From: a virus
DNA length: 20,245 nucleotides
Reading direction: 5' to 3' (one strand)
Virus record (IMG/VR): IMGVR_UViG_3300049734_000429
Span: 1 to 20,245 of that record
A model generated the notes under the pieces. The model did no database searches and was not told the origin of the DNA. It saw only the letters and a list, made by a program, of their open reading frames with translations. The position numbers and the translations under genes were made by a program. Within the stretch, counting starts at the first letter, position 1. The number at the start of each line of letters is the position of its first letter. Positions 14,500 through 20,049 of the stretch are shown one piece after another.

Positions 14500-14813
14500 C
14501 AGAGTCCGAACTCGTCTTTCTTCGCCGGGGCCTCGGCGTCGAGCTTCGACTTGCGACGGCTCGCCGGCAGGAGCCCGAACTCGCGGGCGTACTGCTGATA
14601 CTGTTTCAGGAGCTGGTTGAGTTGCACCATTTCCCGGAAGTTGTCCGCACCGGGCTCACTCGCCGCGATCGTGTTGAGCTTCGACCAGGTCACACAAAGC
14701 AAAGAGAACGAGTCCACGTCGCCGGGGGTCAGCAGTCCCGCCGCTTGAAGGCGATCGGCGTGGCGATCCCAGAAGGCTTGAGCGGCTCGGTCGAGCGGGA
14801 GCGTCGGCTTCAC
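14499..14813 (-). CDS. terS: Terminase small subunit, P27 family
   Basis: 104 residues from GTG 14813, 5 nt after a TANATA box. The sequence matches the P27-type small terminase pattern: AAQAFWDRHADRLQAAGLLTPGDVDSF near the N-terminus, a helical middle, then LLKQYQQYAREFGLLPASRRK with the conserved A-x-E-F-G-L-x-P-x-S-R. It recognises phage DNA and brings it to the large subunit. Its recognition site is often just upstream, where this window has a palindrome-containing gap of about 115 nt. Confidence 0.88.
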   Translation of the reverse strand: MKPTLPLDRAAQAFWDRHADRLQAAGLLTPGDVDSFSLLCVTWSKLNTIAASEPGADNFREMVQLNQLLKQYQQYAREFGLLPASRRKSKLDAEAPAKKDEFGL

Positions 14814-14818
14814 GCGGT

Positions 14819-14824
14819 TATCTA
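14819..14824 (-). promoter_or_regulatory. TANATA box before small terminase gene
   Basis: On the minus strand TAGATA, then ACCGC, then GTG 14813. An AT-rich patch (AAAACAATAAAACTTT on the plus strand, about 14835-14850) lies just upstream, notable in this GC-rich DNA. Confidence 0.5.
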
Positions 14825-14863
14825 GGCCGCTCGGAAAACAATAAAACTTTCGGCGCTATCACG

Positions 14864-14885
14864 CGCGACGGTACGTACCGTCGCG
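14864..14885. other. Perfect 22-bp palindrome upstream of terS, candidate cos/pac element
   Basis: The 11-bp arms meet without a loop at GGTAC|GTACC (14874/14875), flanked by CGCGAC and GTCGCG. It lies in the 115-nt gap between the LamG-terminator gene and terS, next to an AT-rich patch. Cos cleavage sites have dyad symmetry and often lie just before terS, and an HNH protein is present. It could instead be an operator or the terminator of the upstream gene, though no T-run follows in either direction. Confidence 0.5.
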
Positions 14886-14928
14886 TGGGTGTCCCAGGGA
14901 AAGTTCATTGATCCCCTACCCCCACCGC

Positions 14929-16800
14929 TCACCCGTTGCTCATCCACCAGACGCGGAACCGGGCGAGATGGTGGTAACCCTCTTCGGTGACCTCTTCGGC
15001 AGTCCCTGACCACAGAGCGCGGCGAACGACCTGCCCGCGGTATGCGTTGAGCACGTCGGTGAGTCGATCGGCGATCGTCTTCGCTTGCGCGTAGGTCTCG
15101 GCCAGGGCGTGGAACTCCACGTCACTCACAACCAGGTGGGGACCGGGGTCGAGTTGATCGATCGGCTCGCTGTCCGGGACCGAGTAGTAAACCCACGGTG
15201 TGGGGGCGTCGTCGTCTGGGACTTCCCCCGGGTAGATGCTCTCACCGACCAGGTCGGTGAGCGTGGAGTCGGTGCCGAGGGCTGCTCGAATGTCTTCCTG
15301 GATCGAGGTCACACCCTCGGGGCCGACGATGAGGACCTCGGGGAACGGCCGGCTCCACCAGACCGCGAACCGCACGACGTGGTGATAGCCCTCTTCTGTG
15401 AACTCCTCACTGCTCGCCGACCAGAGAGCCCGGCGGACGATGTCGCCGTGGAAGCCCTCAACGATCGTGTAGACGCGATCGAGGATCGACTTGGCTTGCC
15501 CGTAGGTCCCGGCCAGGGCGTGGAACTCGACCTCACTCCGGACGTCAAGGTCGCCGCCGTCGAGCTGGTCGAGAGGCGTGCTCTCGGTCACGGAGTAGTA
15601 GAGCCAGGGTTTCGGGGCGTCGTCGTCGGGCACTTCGCCGGGGTAGATGCGATCGCTCACGTCGCCGGCGAGCGTTGCGTCGGCCCCCAGTTCGGCACGT
15701 AGCTCTTCCTGGATCGACTCGAAGATCGAGGGGGTTTCACCGACAGCGTCGAGGTCGGCGATCGCGGAGAGGTCGGCACTCCCTGCACTGGTCCGGGCGC
15801 CGGAAGCTTCCAGCGTGGCAACCGCCGAGAGGTCGGCCGAGCCCTCGGCCGCGTCGGGATCGGGCGGGGCGTCGCCGGCAGCTTCCAGCGACGCTTCAGC
15901 GGTGAGGTCGGCGGCCCCTTCGCTCGCACGCTCGCCGGCAGCTTCAAGCGACGCCTCGGCGACCAGCTCCGCGGCCCCTTCGCTCGCACGCCCACCGGCA
16001 GCTTCGAGCGACGCCTCGGCGACCAGGTCAGCGGCCCCCTCACTCGGCCGACTGCCGACGGCTTCGAGCAAGGCCTCGGCGACCAGGTCAGCGAAGCCCT
16101 CAGCTTCCTCGCTTCCCGCGTCCCACTCGTCGAAGTCCAGCCCGTCACCCGCGTTGTAGATCGTGTTGAGGTCGGTCTCACTCTTGACGACGTTCCAAAA
16201 CGAGACTTCGTCGAGCAGTCCGTCGAGAGGTGTGCTGTTGGCTACCTCGAAAAGCCCCAACGCCACCGTTCCGACGGAGTTTGTCAGGCCATGGGCAAAC
16301 GATTCAGTATCGACCGTTCCGTTGACGTAGATCCTCAACTCGTTCGCATCGGGGTCATGCGAAGCTGCGACATAGTACCAGGTGTCAATCTCGATCTCGA
16401 CCGACGACAGGACCTGATCGAAATCCGACCCGTTCCAGTGCCCGGAAACGAATCTCAAATTGCCGCCGCTGTCGAGCTGTAGGAACGCGTCAACCGCTGC
16501 GCCGGTGCGTTTCGAGATGAGTTCTTGGGCCGCGCCTAGTGAGTTGAACCGAACCCAGCAAGCCCACGTTAGTGGAACGTCGCCGGTGTCGAATTCCGCG
16601 GAAGTGGATAGCAGGCCCGGATTCGCACCCGCGAATCCGCTCCCGGGAACGTAATTCGCCGCGTTGCCTATCTTTCCCGTGGCCGAGTCGGGGGGTGAGA
16701 ATGCTGCCTGTGTGAAGTCGTTGCTGCCGTGAGAGTCAGCCCGTGTGCCGGTAGACTCCTCAACCTTCAGGTGGGTAATGAGTCCGTCTTTGAGTGCCAC
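14929..16800 (-). CDS. LamG-like / repeat / tandem tail-terminator fusion protein
   Basis: 623 residues from GTG 16800, with GGGAGG 7 nt upstream, one of the few good Shine-Dalgarno sites here. Residues about 1-215 look like a LamG/concanavalin-type beta sandwich (TWACWVRFNSLG, WYYVAASHDPDANELRIYVN, LDGLLDEVSFWN). Residues about 234-355 are six copies of a 20-residue repeat of the type EGAADLVAEASLEAAGGRAS, some degenerate. Residues about 362-481 and 499-619 are two related copies of a DUF3168-type tail-completion domain, both with RIYPGEVPDDDAP or SIYPGEVPDDDAP, W-x-YYSV, VEFHALA-x-TY-x-QAK and VRRALWS. A tail terminator caps the tail tube and joins it to the head; its gene is missing from the usual place beside the major tail gene. 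The fusion suggests a neck ring carrying a LamG appendage, which is inference. Confidence 0.8.
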   Translation of the reverse strand: MALKDGLITHLKVEESTGTRADSHGSNDFTQAAFSPPDSATGKIGNAANYVPGSGFAGANPGLLSTSAEFDTGDVPLTWACWVRFNSLGAAQELISKRTGAAVDAFLQLDSGGNLRFVSGHWNGSDFDQVLSSVEIEIDTWYYVAASHDPDANELRIYVNGTVDTESFAHGLTNSVGTVALGLFEVANSTPLDGLLDEVSFWNVVKSETDLNTIYNAGDGLDFDEWDAGSEEAEGFADLVAEALLEAVGSRPSEGAADLVAEASLEAAGGRASEGAAELVAEASLEAAGERASEGAADLTAEASLEAAGDAPPDPDAAEGSADLSAVATLEASGARTSAGSADLSAIADLDAVGETPSIFESIQEELRAELGADATLAGDVSDRIYPGEVPDDDAPKPWLYYSVTESTPLDQLDGGDLDVRSEVEFHALAGTYGQAKSILDRVYTIVEGFHGDIVRRALWSASSEEFTEEGYHHVVRFAVWWSRPFPEVLIVGPEGVTSIQEDIRAALGTDSTLTDLVGESIYPGEVPDDDAPTPWVYYSVPDSEPIDQLDPGPHLVVSDVEFHALAETYAQAKTIADRLTDVLNAYRGQVVRRALWSGTAEEVTEEGYHHLARFRVWWMSNG

Positions 16801-16817
16801 GGGTCAGCCTCCCGTGG

Positions 16818-17138
16818 TCAAATCCCGTGGAGCGCCGGGCATTGGAGTATGGCCTCGCCGACGGCTTCCGTCTGCTGGCCGGACATGGTGTTGATCTTGC
16901 CGAGGAGAGAACTCGATTCCGCGTAGGAGAGACGAGCGTCGGTCGTAGTCGGGTAGAGCCCTTCATCGACGGCCCGTTGCCAGTGGGAATCCTGCGAGCC
17001 GTCACCGTCTTTGAACGATTCGAGGGCTCTAACTGCGTTTCGGAGTTGGTCGCGGCCCTCGCGAAGGCGGGTGAATGCCTGCAAGAGGCTCCGCACCGGG
17101 GCCTTTGTGGAGTCCGCTTCAATGAATAGTGCTGCCAT
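16818..17138 (-). CDS. Hypothetical protein in virion gene cluster
   Basis: 106 residues from ATG 17138, 14 nt after the upstream gene and 17 nt before the LamG-terminator gene, so probably cotranscribed with both. The sequence is largely helical and charged (PVRSLLQAFTRLREGRDQLR, ARLSYAESSSLLGKINTMSG) with no Cys until near the end. I do not recognise a family. The position between two virion-type genes suggests a structural or assembly protein. Confidence 0.6.
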   Translation of the reverse strand: MAALFIEADSTKAPVRSLLQAFTRLREGRDQLRNAVRALESFKDGDGSQDSHWQRAVDEGLYPTTTDARLSYAESSSLLGKINTMSGQQTEAVGEAILQCPALHGI

Positions 17139-17152
17139 TGATCACCAGGGCG

Positions 17153-17512
17153 TTACGCCGGGTCGGCGAGTCGGAGTCGGGTCGGGCCGCCAGCCACGAC
17201 GGTGTAATTGCCGGCGGCGTTGAAGGCCTGGTCGCCGCTCACCGCCGCCGAGCCGATGAAGACGTCGGGCGACCCGTCTTCCCAGAATCCGATGAAGAGC
17301 ACGTCCTCGTCGGCGGGTCCGGTGAAGGGCACGTCGGCGTTGAGTGCCCGGGCGCCGCCCGAAGCCGCGTTGAAGGTCGCGGCCTGGCGGGCGTAGCCGC
17401 CGCCGGTGACCTCGTTGTTCGCCCCCGCCGCTCCCGGGTCGCCCGTGTGGAGCGACAGCAGGTTGACGGTGAGGGCGTCGAGCATCTCGTTCTTGGCGGC
17501 GGTCGTGAACAC
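17153..17512 (-). CDS. Virion/tail-associated small protein
   Basis: 119 residues from GTG 17512 with GGGAG 5 nt upstream as a Shine-Dalgarno site. The sequence follows a pattern common in phage virion proteins: FTTAAKNEMLDALTVNLLSLHTGDPG, a Gly/Asn-rich turn, GGYARQAATFNAASGG, then a beta-rich end (VLFIGFWEDGSPDVFIGSAA). Related proteins occur in tailed phages near tail genes, usually without assigned function. It begins 18 nt after the integrase stop. Confidence 0.7.
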   Translation of the reverse strand: MFTTAAKNEMLDALTVNLLSLHTGDPGAAGANNEVTGGGYARQAATFNAASGGARALNADVPFTGPADEDVLFIGFWEDGSPDVFIGSAAVSGDQAFNAAGNYTVVAGGPTRLRLADPA

Positions 17513-17530
17513 GGCGGCTCCCGGTTGTGC

Positions 17531-18427
17531 TTACCGGGTATGTAGCTCACGCGATCGTTGAAGCCGGTCGATCGCTTCGACCAGGTCGGCGCCGTTGAGG
17601 TGGAGGTAACGTTCCGTCGTCGAGGTCCTGGCGTGGCCCATGATCTCGGCAATCACTTTGAGGTTGAGGTGGGGAACGGCCCGCGTCGCCGCGGTGTGGC
17701 GGAGGTGATAGCAGACGACCGGCTCGTCGCCGTCGTCGAGGCCGGCCTTCACGCGAGCGCGGCGAATCGCACAGCGGACGGCGTTGTACGTCCACGGCCG
17801 GCCGTGCCGCGTCGAACGGAACACGGATCCCTCGGCCGAGGAGTCCGGGCTTTTGCGGTGCAGGTTCAAGAGCATCCGCACGACGACCAGGTCGAGGGGG
17901 ATCAGTCGAGCCCGGAGTTTGTCCCTGCGCCGCTTCTTGCCCTTGAAGCTGAGCAGAACGATCGCCCGCTTCTCGACGTCAATCTGTCCCCACGTGAGCG
18001 TGCGGACCTCACCGGGCCGGGCGAAGGTGCGAAGCTGGACGAAGAGCAGCCGGCGGAGCGGCCGCGGCGACGCGAGATAGAGCTTCGCGAGATCGGTTCG
18101 AGTCAGGACGCGCTGCCGTTCGCCGCACGGCGGAATCGACAGCTTGCGGAAGGGGTCGCGGGGAACGAGTTCCTCTTCGGCACCCCAGCGGTAGAGCCGC
18201 TTGATCGCCCGGGTGACTCCGGTGGTGAGCGGGACGGTTGAGAGGTGGTGAGTGCGGAGCGCGTCGGCGGGGAAGTCGGCGAGCGGATCGAGGTGTTTGA
18301 GTTGGTCGCGGTACCAGCGGTGCGTTCCTTCCTCGTTTACGCCCGCCTGGACCAGTAGCCCGACGTGTCGCAAGAAACTCTCGCGAAGGTGCCCGACTGT
18401 AAACACTTCTTCATGGGAATCGACCAC
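17531..18427 (-). CDS. int: Tyrosine recombinase, phage integrase
   Basis: 298 residues from GTG 18427. It cuts and joins phage and host attachment sites. The N-terminal ~100 residues form a SAM-like core-binding domain. The catalytic domain shows Arg137 in FARPGEVRTL, a Lys around 162-165 (FKGKKRRRDK), YHLRHTAATR with Arg243, His265 in IMGHARTSTT and the nucleophile Tyr274 (TERYLHLN). The first His of the usual H-x-x-R box is Tyr240 here, a variant seen in other active integrases. No N-terminal arm-binding domain is obvious. It lies next to a tRNA-Pro 3' fragment, its likely attachment site. Its end contains a TANATA element in frame. Confidence 0.92.
   Translation of the reverse strand: MVDSHEEVFTVGHLRESFLRHVGLLVQAGVNEEGTHRWYRDQLKHLDPLADFPADALRTHHLSTVPLTTGVTRAIKRLYRWGAEEELVPRDPFRKLSIPPCGERQRVLTRTDLAKLYLASPRPLRRLLFVQLRTFARPGEVRTLTWGQIDVEKRAIVLLSFKGKKRRRDKLRARLIPLDLVVVRMLLNLHRKSPDSSAEGSVFRSTRHGRPWTYNAVRCAIRRARVKAGLDDGDEPVVCYHLRHTAATRAVPHLNLKVIAEIMGHARTSTTERYLHLNGADLVEAIDRLQRSRELHTR
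17539..17544 (-). promoter_or_regulatory. TANATA element at integrase 3' end
   Basis: TACATA on the minus strand lies within the last integrase codons, 26 nt before GTG 17512. It may start a transcript of the virion genes with a short leader carrying GGGAG. Confidence 0.4.
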
Positions 18428-18521
18428 ACCTACGTTGTTCCAGCGCGAGTTTTCGGGTAGCTTTTCGTTGCGGCCGGATCGTTTCGGGTCGCAAGGATTT
18501 TGCCGGTCGTGAGTATGTAGA
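18428..18521. promoter_or_regulatory. Divergent int/small-gene regulatory region
   Basis: This 94-bp gap separates the minus-strand integrase from the plus-strand 60-residue gene. It contains TTTCGGGT twice in direct orientation (18451-18458, 18482-18489), an imperfect inverted pair TTGCG...CGCAA (18468-18494), and the palindromic-type element TATGTA at 18514-18519. These could be promoter or recombinase/excisionase sites; none is strong alone. Confidence 0.3.
18514..18519. promoter_or_regulatory. TATGTA/TACATA element before the int-divergent gene
   Basis: On the plus strand TATGTA lies 2 nt before ATG 18522; on the minus strand it reads TACATA, 86 nt before the integrase start. It is the outermost phage member of the set of boundary elements. 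Confidence 0.35.
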
Positions 18522-18704
18522 ATGAGCGCAGCAACGAACCGCCAGGCCGCACGGATGCTCGATCAGTACGTGACGAGCGAGGGCCTGACGAACATGGTCG
18601 AGAACGCAGTCGCCAGGGAATTGGAGGAGGCGGCTGCTCGCATGGAGGCTTTGGAGCCGGACGGCTTGGAGGTGAGCGAACAACCGACCGTTCTTGCGCG
18701 GTGA
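18522..18704 (+). CDS. Small helical protein next to attachment site
   Basis: 60 residues from ATG 18522, divergent from the integrase and ending one base before the tRNA fragment. The sequence is mostly helical and acidic (NRQAARMLDQYVTSEGLTNM, ENAVARELEEAAARMEALEP). Size and location next to int and att would fit an excisionase or small regulator, but I see no winged-helix or helix-turn-helix pattern and it is not basic. Function unknown. Its last codons may reflect where the attachment core joined the phage sequence. Confidence 0.5.
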   Translation: MSAATNRQAARMLDQYVTSEGLTNMVENAVARELEEAAARMEALEPDGLEVSEQPTVLAR

Positions 18705-18705
18705 C

Positions 18706-18747
18706 TTGGGGTGCAAGAGGTCGTGGGTTCAAATCCCGCCGGCCCGA
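18706..18747 (+). pseudogene. 3' part of tRNA-Pro(GGG), likely prophage attR
   Basis: The 42 nt read as the 3' part of a tRNA: anticodon loop TTGGGGT (anticodon GGG, G37), the 3' strand of the anticodon stem GCAAG, variable loop AGGTC, T arm GTGGG-TTCAAAT-CCCGC (5 bp), acceptor strand CGGCCCG and discriminator A. The D arm, the 5' acceptor strand CGGGCCG and the 5' anticodon strand CTTGC are absent, so it is not an intact gene. C1-G72 and GGGG in the loop are proline-tRNA features. Tyrosine integrases often use the 3' half of tRNA genes, leaving such a fragment at one end of the prophage. The orientation puts the phage on the left and host on the right. Confidence 0.8.
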
Positions 18748-18748
18748 C

Positions 18749-18776
18749 TGCACAGGGCCGTGCACAGCCTTGTGCA
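18749..18776. repeat. TGCACA inverted/direct repeats after tRNA fragment
   Basis: TGCACAG occurs twice (18749, 18761) and TGTGCA once (18771-18776), giving a 6-bp inverted pair around a 16-nt centre. It may be the old tRNA terminator or a recombinase site; no T-run follows. Confidence 0.35.
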
Positions 18777-18824
18777 ACACCGACTAACCCTTGCGGCGTG
18801 GTAACCGTGAGGGAGAGTCAACGG

Positions 18825-18877
18825 CCCTCGATCTTCCCGGAGTCCTAGCCGGGAGGTCGAGGGTCACTTCTTTTCCC
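18825..18877 (+). terminator. Strong hairpin with weak T tract
   Basis: CCCTCGA (18825-18831) and CTTCCCGG (18833-18840) pair with CCGGGAGG (18849-18856) and TCGAGGG (18857-18863) around an 8-nt loop, with one unpaired T. TCACTTCTTTT follows, so this fits a Rho-independent terminator for plus-strand transcription from the tRNA side. Confidence 0.55.
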
Positions 18878-18899
18878 GCGGACCCCGGCGGCGGGGGCG

Positions 18900-19031
18900 A
18901 TGATCTTCTTCGGCAGCCTGGTGATGACGCTCTTTCTGATCGGCATCGTCGGCTTCGCCTTCCTCGCGCTCTGGGTACTCGTCGAGATCATCACCGTGAA
19001 CCGCGACGGCGACGGACGCTACATGCGTTGA
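18900..19031 (+). CDS. 43-residue single-pass membrane peptide
   Basis: From ATG 18900 to TGA 19031. The sequence opens MIFFGSLVMTLFLIGIVGFA and stays hydrophobic to about residue 28 (FLALWVLV), enough for one membrane helix. It then turns polar (EIITVNRDGDGRYMR), so the C-terminus probably faces the cytoplasm. The upstream G-rich GGCGGGGG is only a loose ribosome site. Terminator-type hairpins lie on both sides (18825-18877 and 19072-19110), consistent with a separate small transcription unit. Family unknown. Confidence 0.55.
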   Translation: MIFFGSLVMTLFLIGIVGFAFLALWVLVEIITVNRDGDGRYMR

Positions 19032-19051
19032 GTTACATAGCCGCGAGAGTG

Positions 19052-19070
19052 GTCACCGTGAGCCGGTGAC
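19052..19070. repeat. GTCACC...GGTGAC inverted repeat
   Basis: GTCACC (19052-19057) and GGTGAC (19065-19070) pair around a 7-nt centre, immediately before the terminator hairpin. Confidence 0.45.
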
Positions 19071-19071
19071 G

Positions 19072-19110
19072 CCGAGGCCCGGGTTGTGACGACCGGGCCT
19101 CGGTCGTTTA
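19072..19110 (+). terminator. Rho-independent terminator-like hairpin
   Basis: A perfect 11-bp stem, CCGAGGCCCGG (19072-19082) with CCGGGCCTCGG (19093-19103), closes a 10-nt loop and is followed by TCGTTTA. It lies 40 nt after the membrane peptide stop. The T tract is short. Confidence 0.6.
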
Positions 19111-19150
19111 CCCCCCTGCCCTTCCCCGACCGGCACGCGGATCCGCGGCC

Positions 19151-19207
19151 GACGCGTCGCCGTCAGCTGCAGGTTACGCGTCGCCGGCTCCCGGGCACTA
19201 TGCGTCG
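19151..19207 (+). repeat. Three 24-bp-period GACGCGTCG-type repeats
   Basis: GACGCGTCG (19151), TACGCGTCG (19175) and TATGCGTCG (19199) are exactly 24 bp apart, with unrelated 15-bp spacers. Core and period match the array in the DPPY methyltransferase gene 17 kb away. The third unit overlaps the stop codon of the 97-residue minus-strand gene. Confidence 0.75.
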
Positions 19208-19491
19208 GTGGAGCAGTCCCAGAAGTGGCGGAGGACGATCGGCCCGTCGTCGATTGCGACCGCGACGACCACGTCCATGGGCACGTCGCCGAAGTGAGTG
19301 ATCACCGTTCCCGGCCACCAGCCGCCCTGCCAGAGCACCCGAACGCGAAGCCCCAAAAGCGGAGAGGGAACGTCCACGCGTTGCGCCAGCGGCCGATCTT
19401 GGTCCCTTCCGAGACTTCCATCGGCCTTTGAACCCGGCCCGCCCTGCGCAAAGCTGGGGCCTTTTCCGGCCCGGTGTCTAGTTTTGGGCAT
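19198..19491 (-). CDS. Hypothetical protein with SH3/Tudor-like segment
   Basis: 97 residues from ATG 19491. The first ~45 residues are polar and basic. The C-terminal half looks folded: GLRVRVLWQGGWWPGTVITHFGD, then VVVAVAIDDGPIVLRHFWDC. The V-x-V-x-W-x-G-x-W-x-P-G-x-V pattern resembles the first strands of SH3/Tudor-like barrels; this is a resemblance, not a family assignment. It is probably a host gene, since it lies outside the inferred attachment site. The strong patterning of the C-terminal half makes a chance frame unlikely. Confidence 0.55.
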   Translation of the reverse strand: MPKTRHRAGKGPSFAQGGPGSKADGSLGRDQDRPLAQRVDVPSPLLGLRVRVLWQGGWWPGTVITHFGDVPMDVVVAVAIDDGPIVLRHFWDCSTDA

Positions 19492-19529
19492 TTACCCGGC
19501 ACGACCGTGCGCGTTTCCGGGTAGCGGCC

Positions 19530-19555
19530 CGGTGCCGGGCCGGCGACCGGCACCG
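19530..19555. repeat. 9-bp inverted repeat
   Basis: CGGTGCCGG (19530-19538) and CCGGCACCG (19547-19555) pair around 8 nt. It lies upstream of the 97-residue gene start, between it and the larger inverted repeat at 19558-19606. Confidence 0.5.
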
Positions 19556-19557
19556 CT

Positions 19558-19606
19558 GCCTTGCCTGGCCTTGTTTCAAGTATCTAAAAGCTAGGCTAGG
19601 CAAGGC
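19558..19606. repeat. Long imperfect inverted repeat
   Basis: GCCTTGCCTGGCCTTG (19558-19573) pairs with CTAGGCTAGGCAAGGC (19591-19606) at 14 of 16 positions around an AT-rich 17-nt loop that contains TATCTA (19581-19586). It could be a transcription terminator or a protein-binding site flanking the palindrome array. Confidence 0.55.
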
Positions 19607-19621
19607 TTGCGGAGCGAAAAG

Positions 19622-19816
19622 CACCGCTAGCCGTACGCAAACCCACCGCAAGCGGTGAGAACCCCACGGCAGCGGAGCCAGGTCCACGGCAGCGGTGGGA
19701 ATTCACCGCTAGCGGAGCCCGGTCCACGGCAGCGGTGGGAATTCACCGCTAGCGGAGACGACCCCACCGCTAGCGGAGAAATCCCACCGCTAGCGGTGAG
19801 GGGTCCACAGCGGTGG
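19622..19816. repeat. Ten-unit array of ~20-bp-spaced palindromes
   Basis: Imperfect copies of CACCGCTAGCGGTG start near 19622, 19644, 19665, 19685, 19704, 19725, 19744, 19765, 19785 and 19806, with steps of 19-22 bp (about two helical turns). Variants are CACGGCAGCGGTG and CACCGCTAGCGGAG. A 37-bp block containing two units is repeated exactly at 19681-19717 and 19721-19757. The units are DNA palindromes separated by only 6-9 variable bases. Such arrays resemble iterons, partition sites or clustered operators. One more copy (CACCGCAGCGGTG) sits before the C5 methyltransferase at 11677. Confidence 0.85.
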
Positions 19817-19849
19817 CCGGTTTTCAGCTCCCGGCCGGCCGCCGCCGCG

Positions 19850-19865
19850 TTCTCACTTTTGAGAA
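19850..19865. repeat. TTCTCA-CTTT-TGAGAA inverted repeat
   Basis: A 6-bp perfect inverted repeat with 4-nt centre, AT-rich against its GC-rich surroundings, 34 bp after the palindrome array. It is a candidate operator or weak terminator. Confidence 0.4.
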
Positions 19866-19892
19866 AATGGGGTCAGAAGGTCCGACGCTCGG

Positions 19893-19922
19893 TTGACGAT
19901 GGGGGATCGGCGCGGGTACTCT
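19893..19922 (+). promoter_or_regulatory. Possible sigma70-type promoter
   Basis: TTGACG (19893-19898) and TACTCT (19917-19922) with an 18-bp spacer. It could serve the plus-strand gene starting at 20050, with a leader of about 120 nt. The stretch 19923-20049 shows no other feature I can support. Confidence 0.3.
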
Positions 19923-20049
19923 CTCCCTGCCGCGCGGTCCGTCTAGGACACCGTTCGCGTTCTTACCACCCGGTCCCACCAGGCCGGAACCGGCGCCGTG
20001 CCGGAAGCGAACGATGGGCTGATCTCGCGGGCGACTGGAAACCCATTCA

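Noticed and set aside
14822-15013. 63-residue minus-strand frame upstream of terS
   Set aside because: It overlaps the end of the LamG-terminator gene out of frame and has shadow composition.
19622-19816. CRISPR array
   Set aside because: Units are 13-14 bp with 6-9 bp between them, too short for repeats and spacers, and there are no cas genes.
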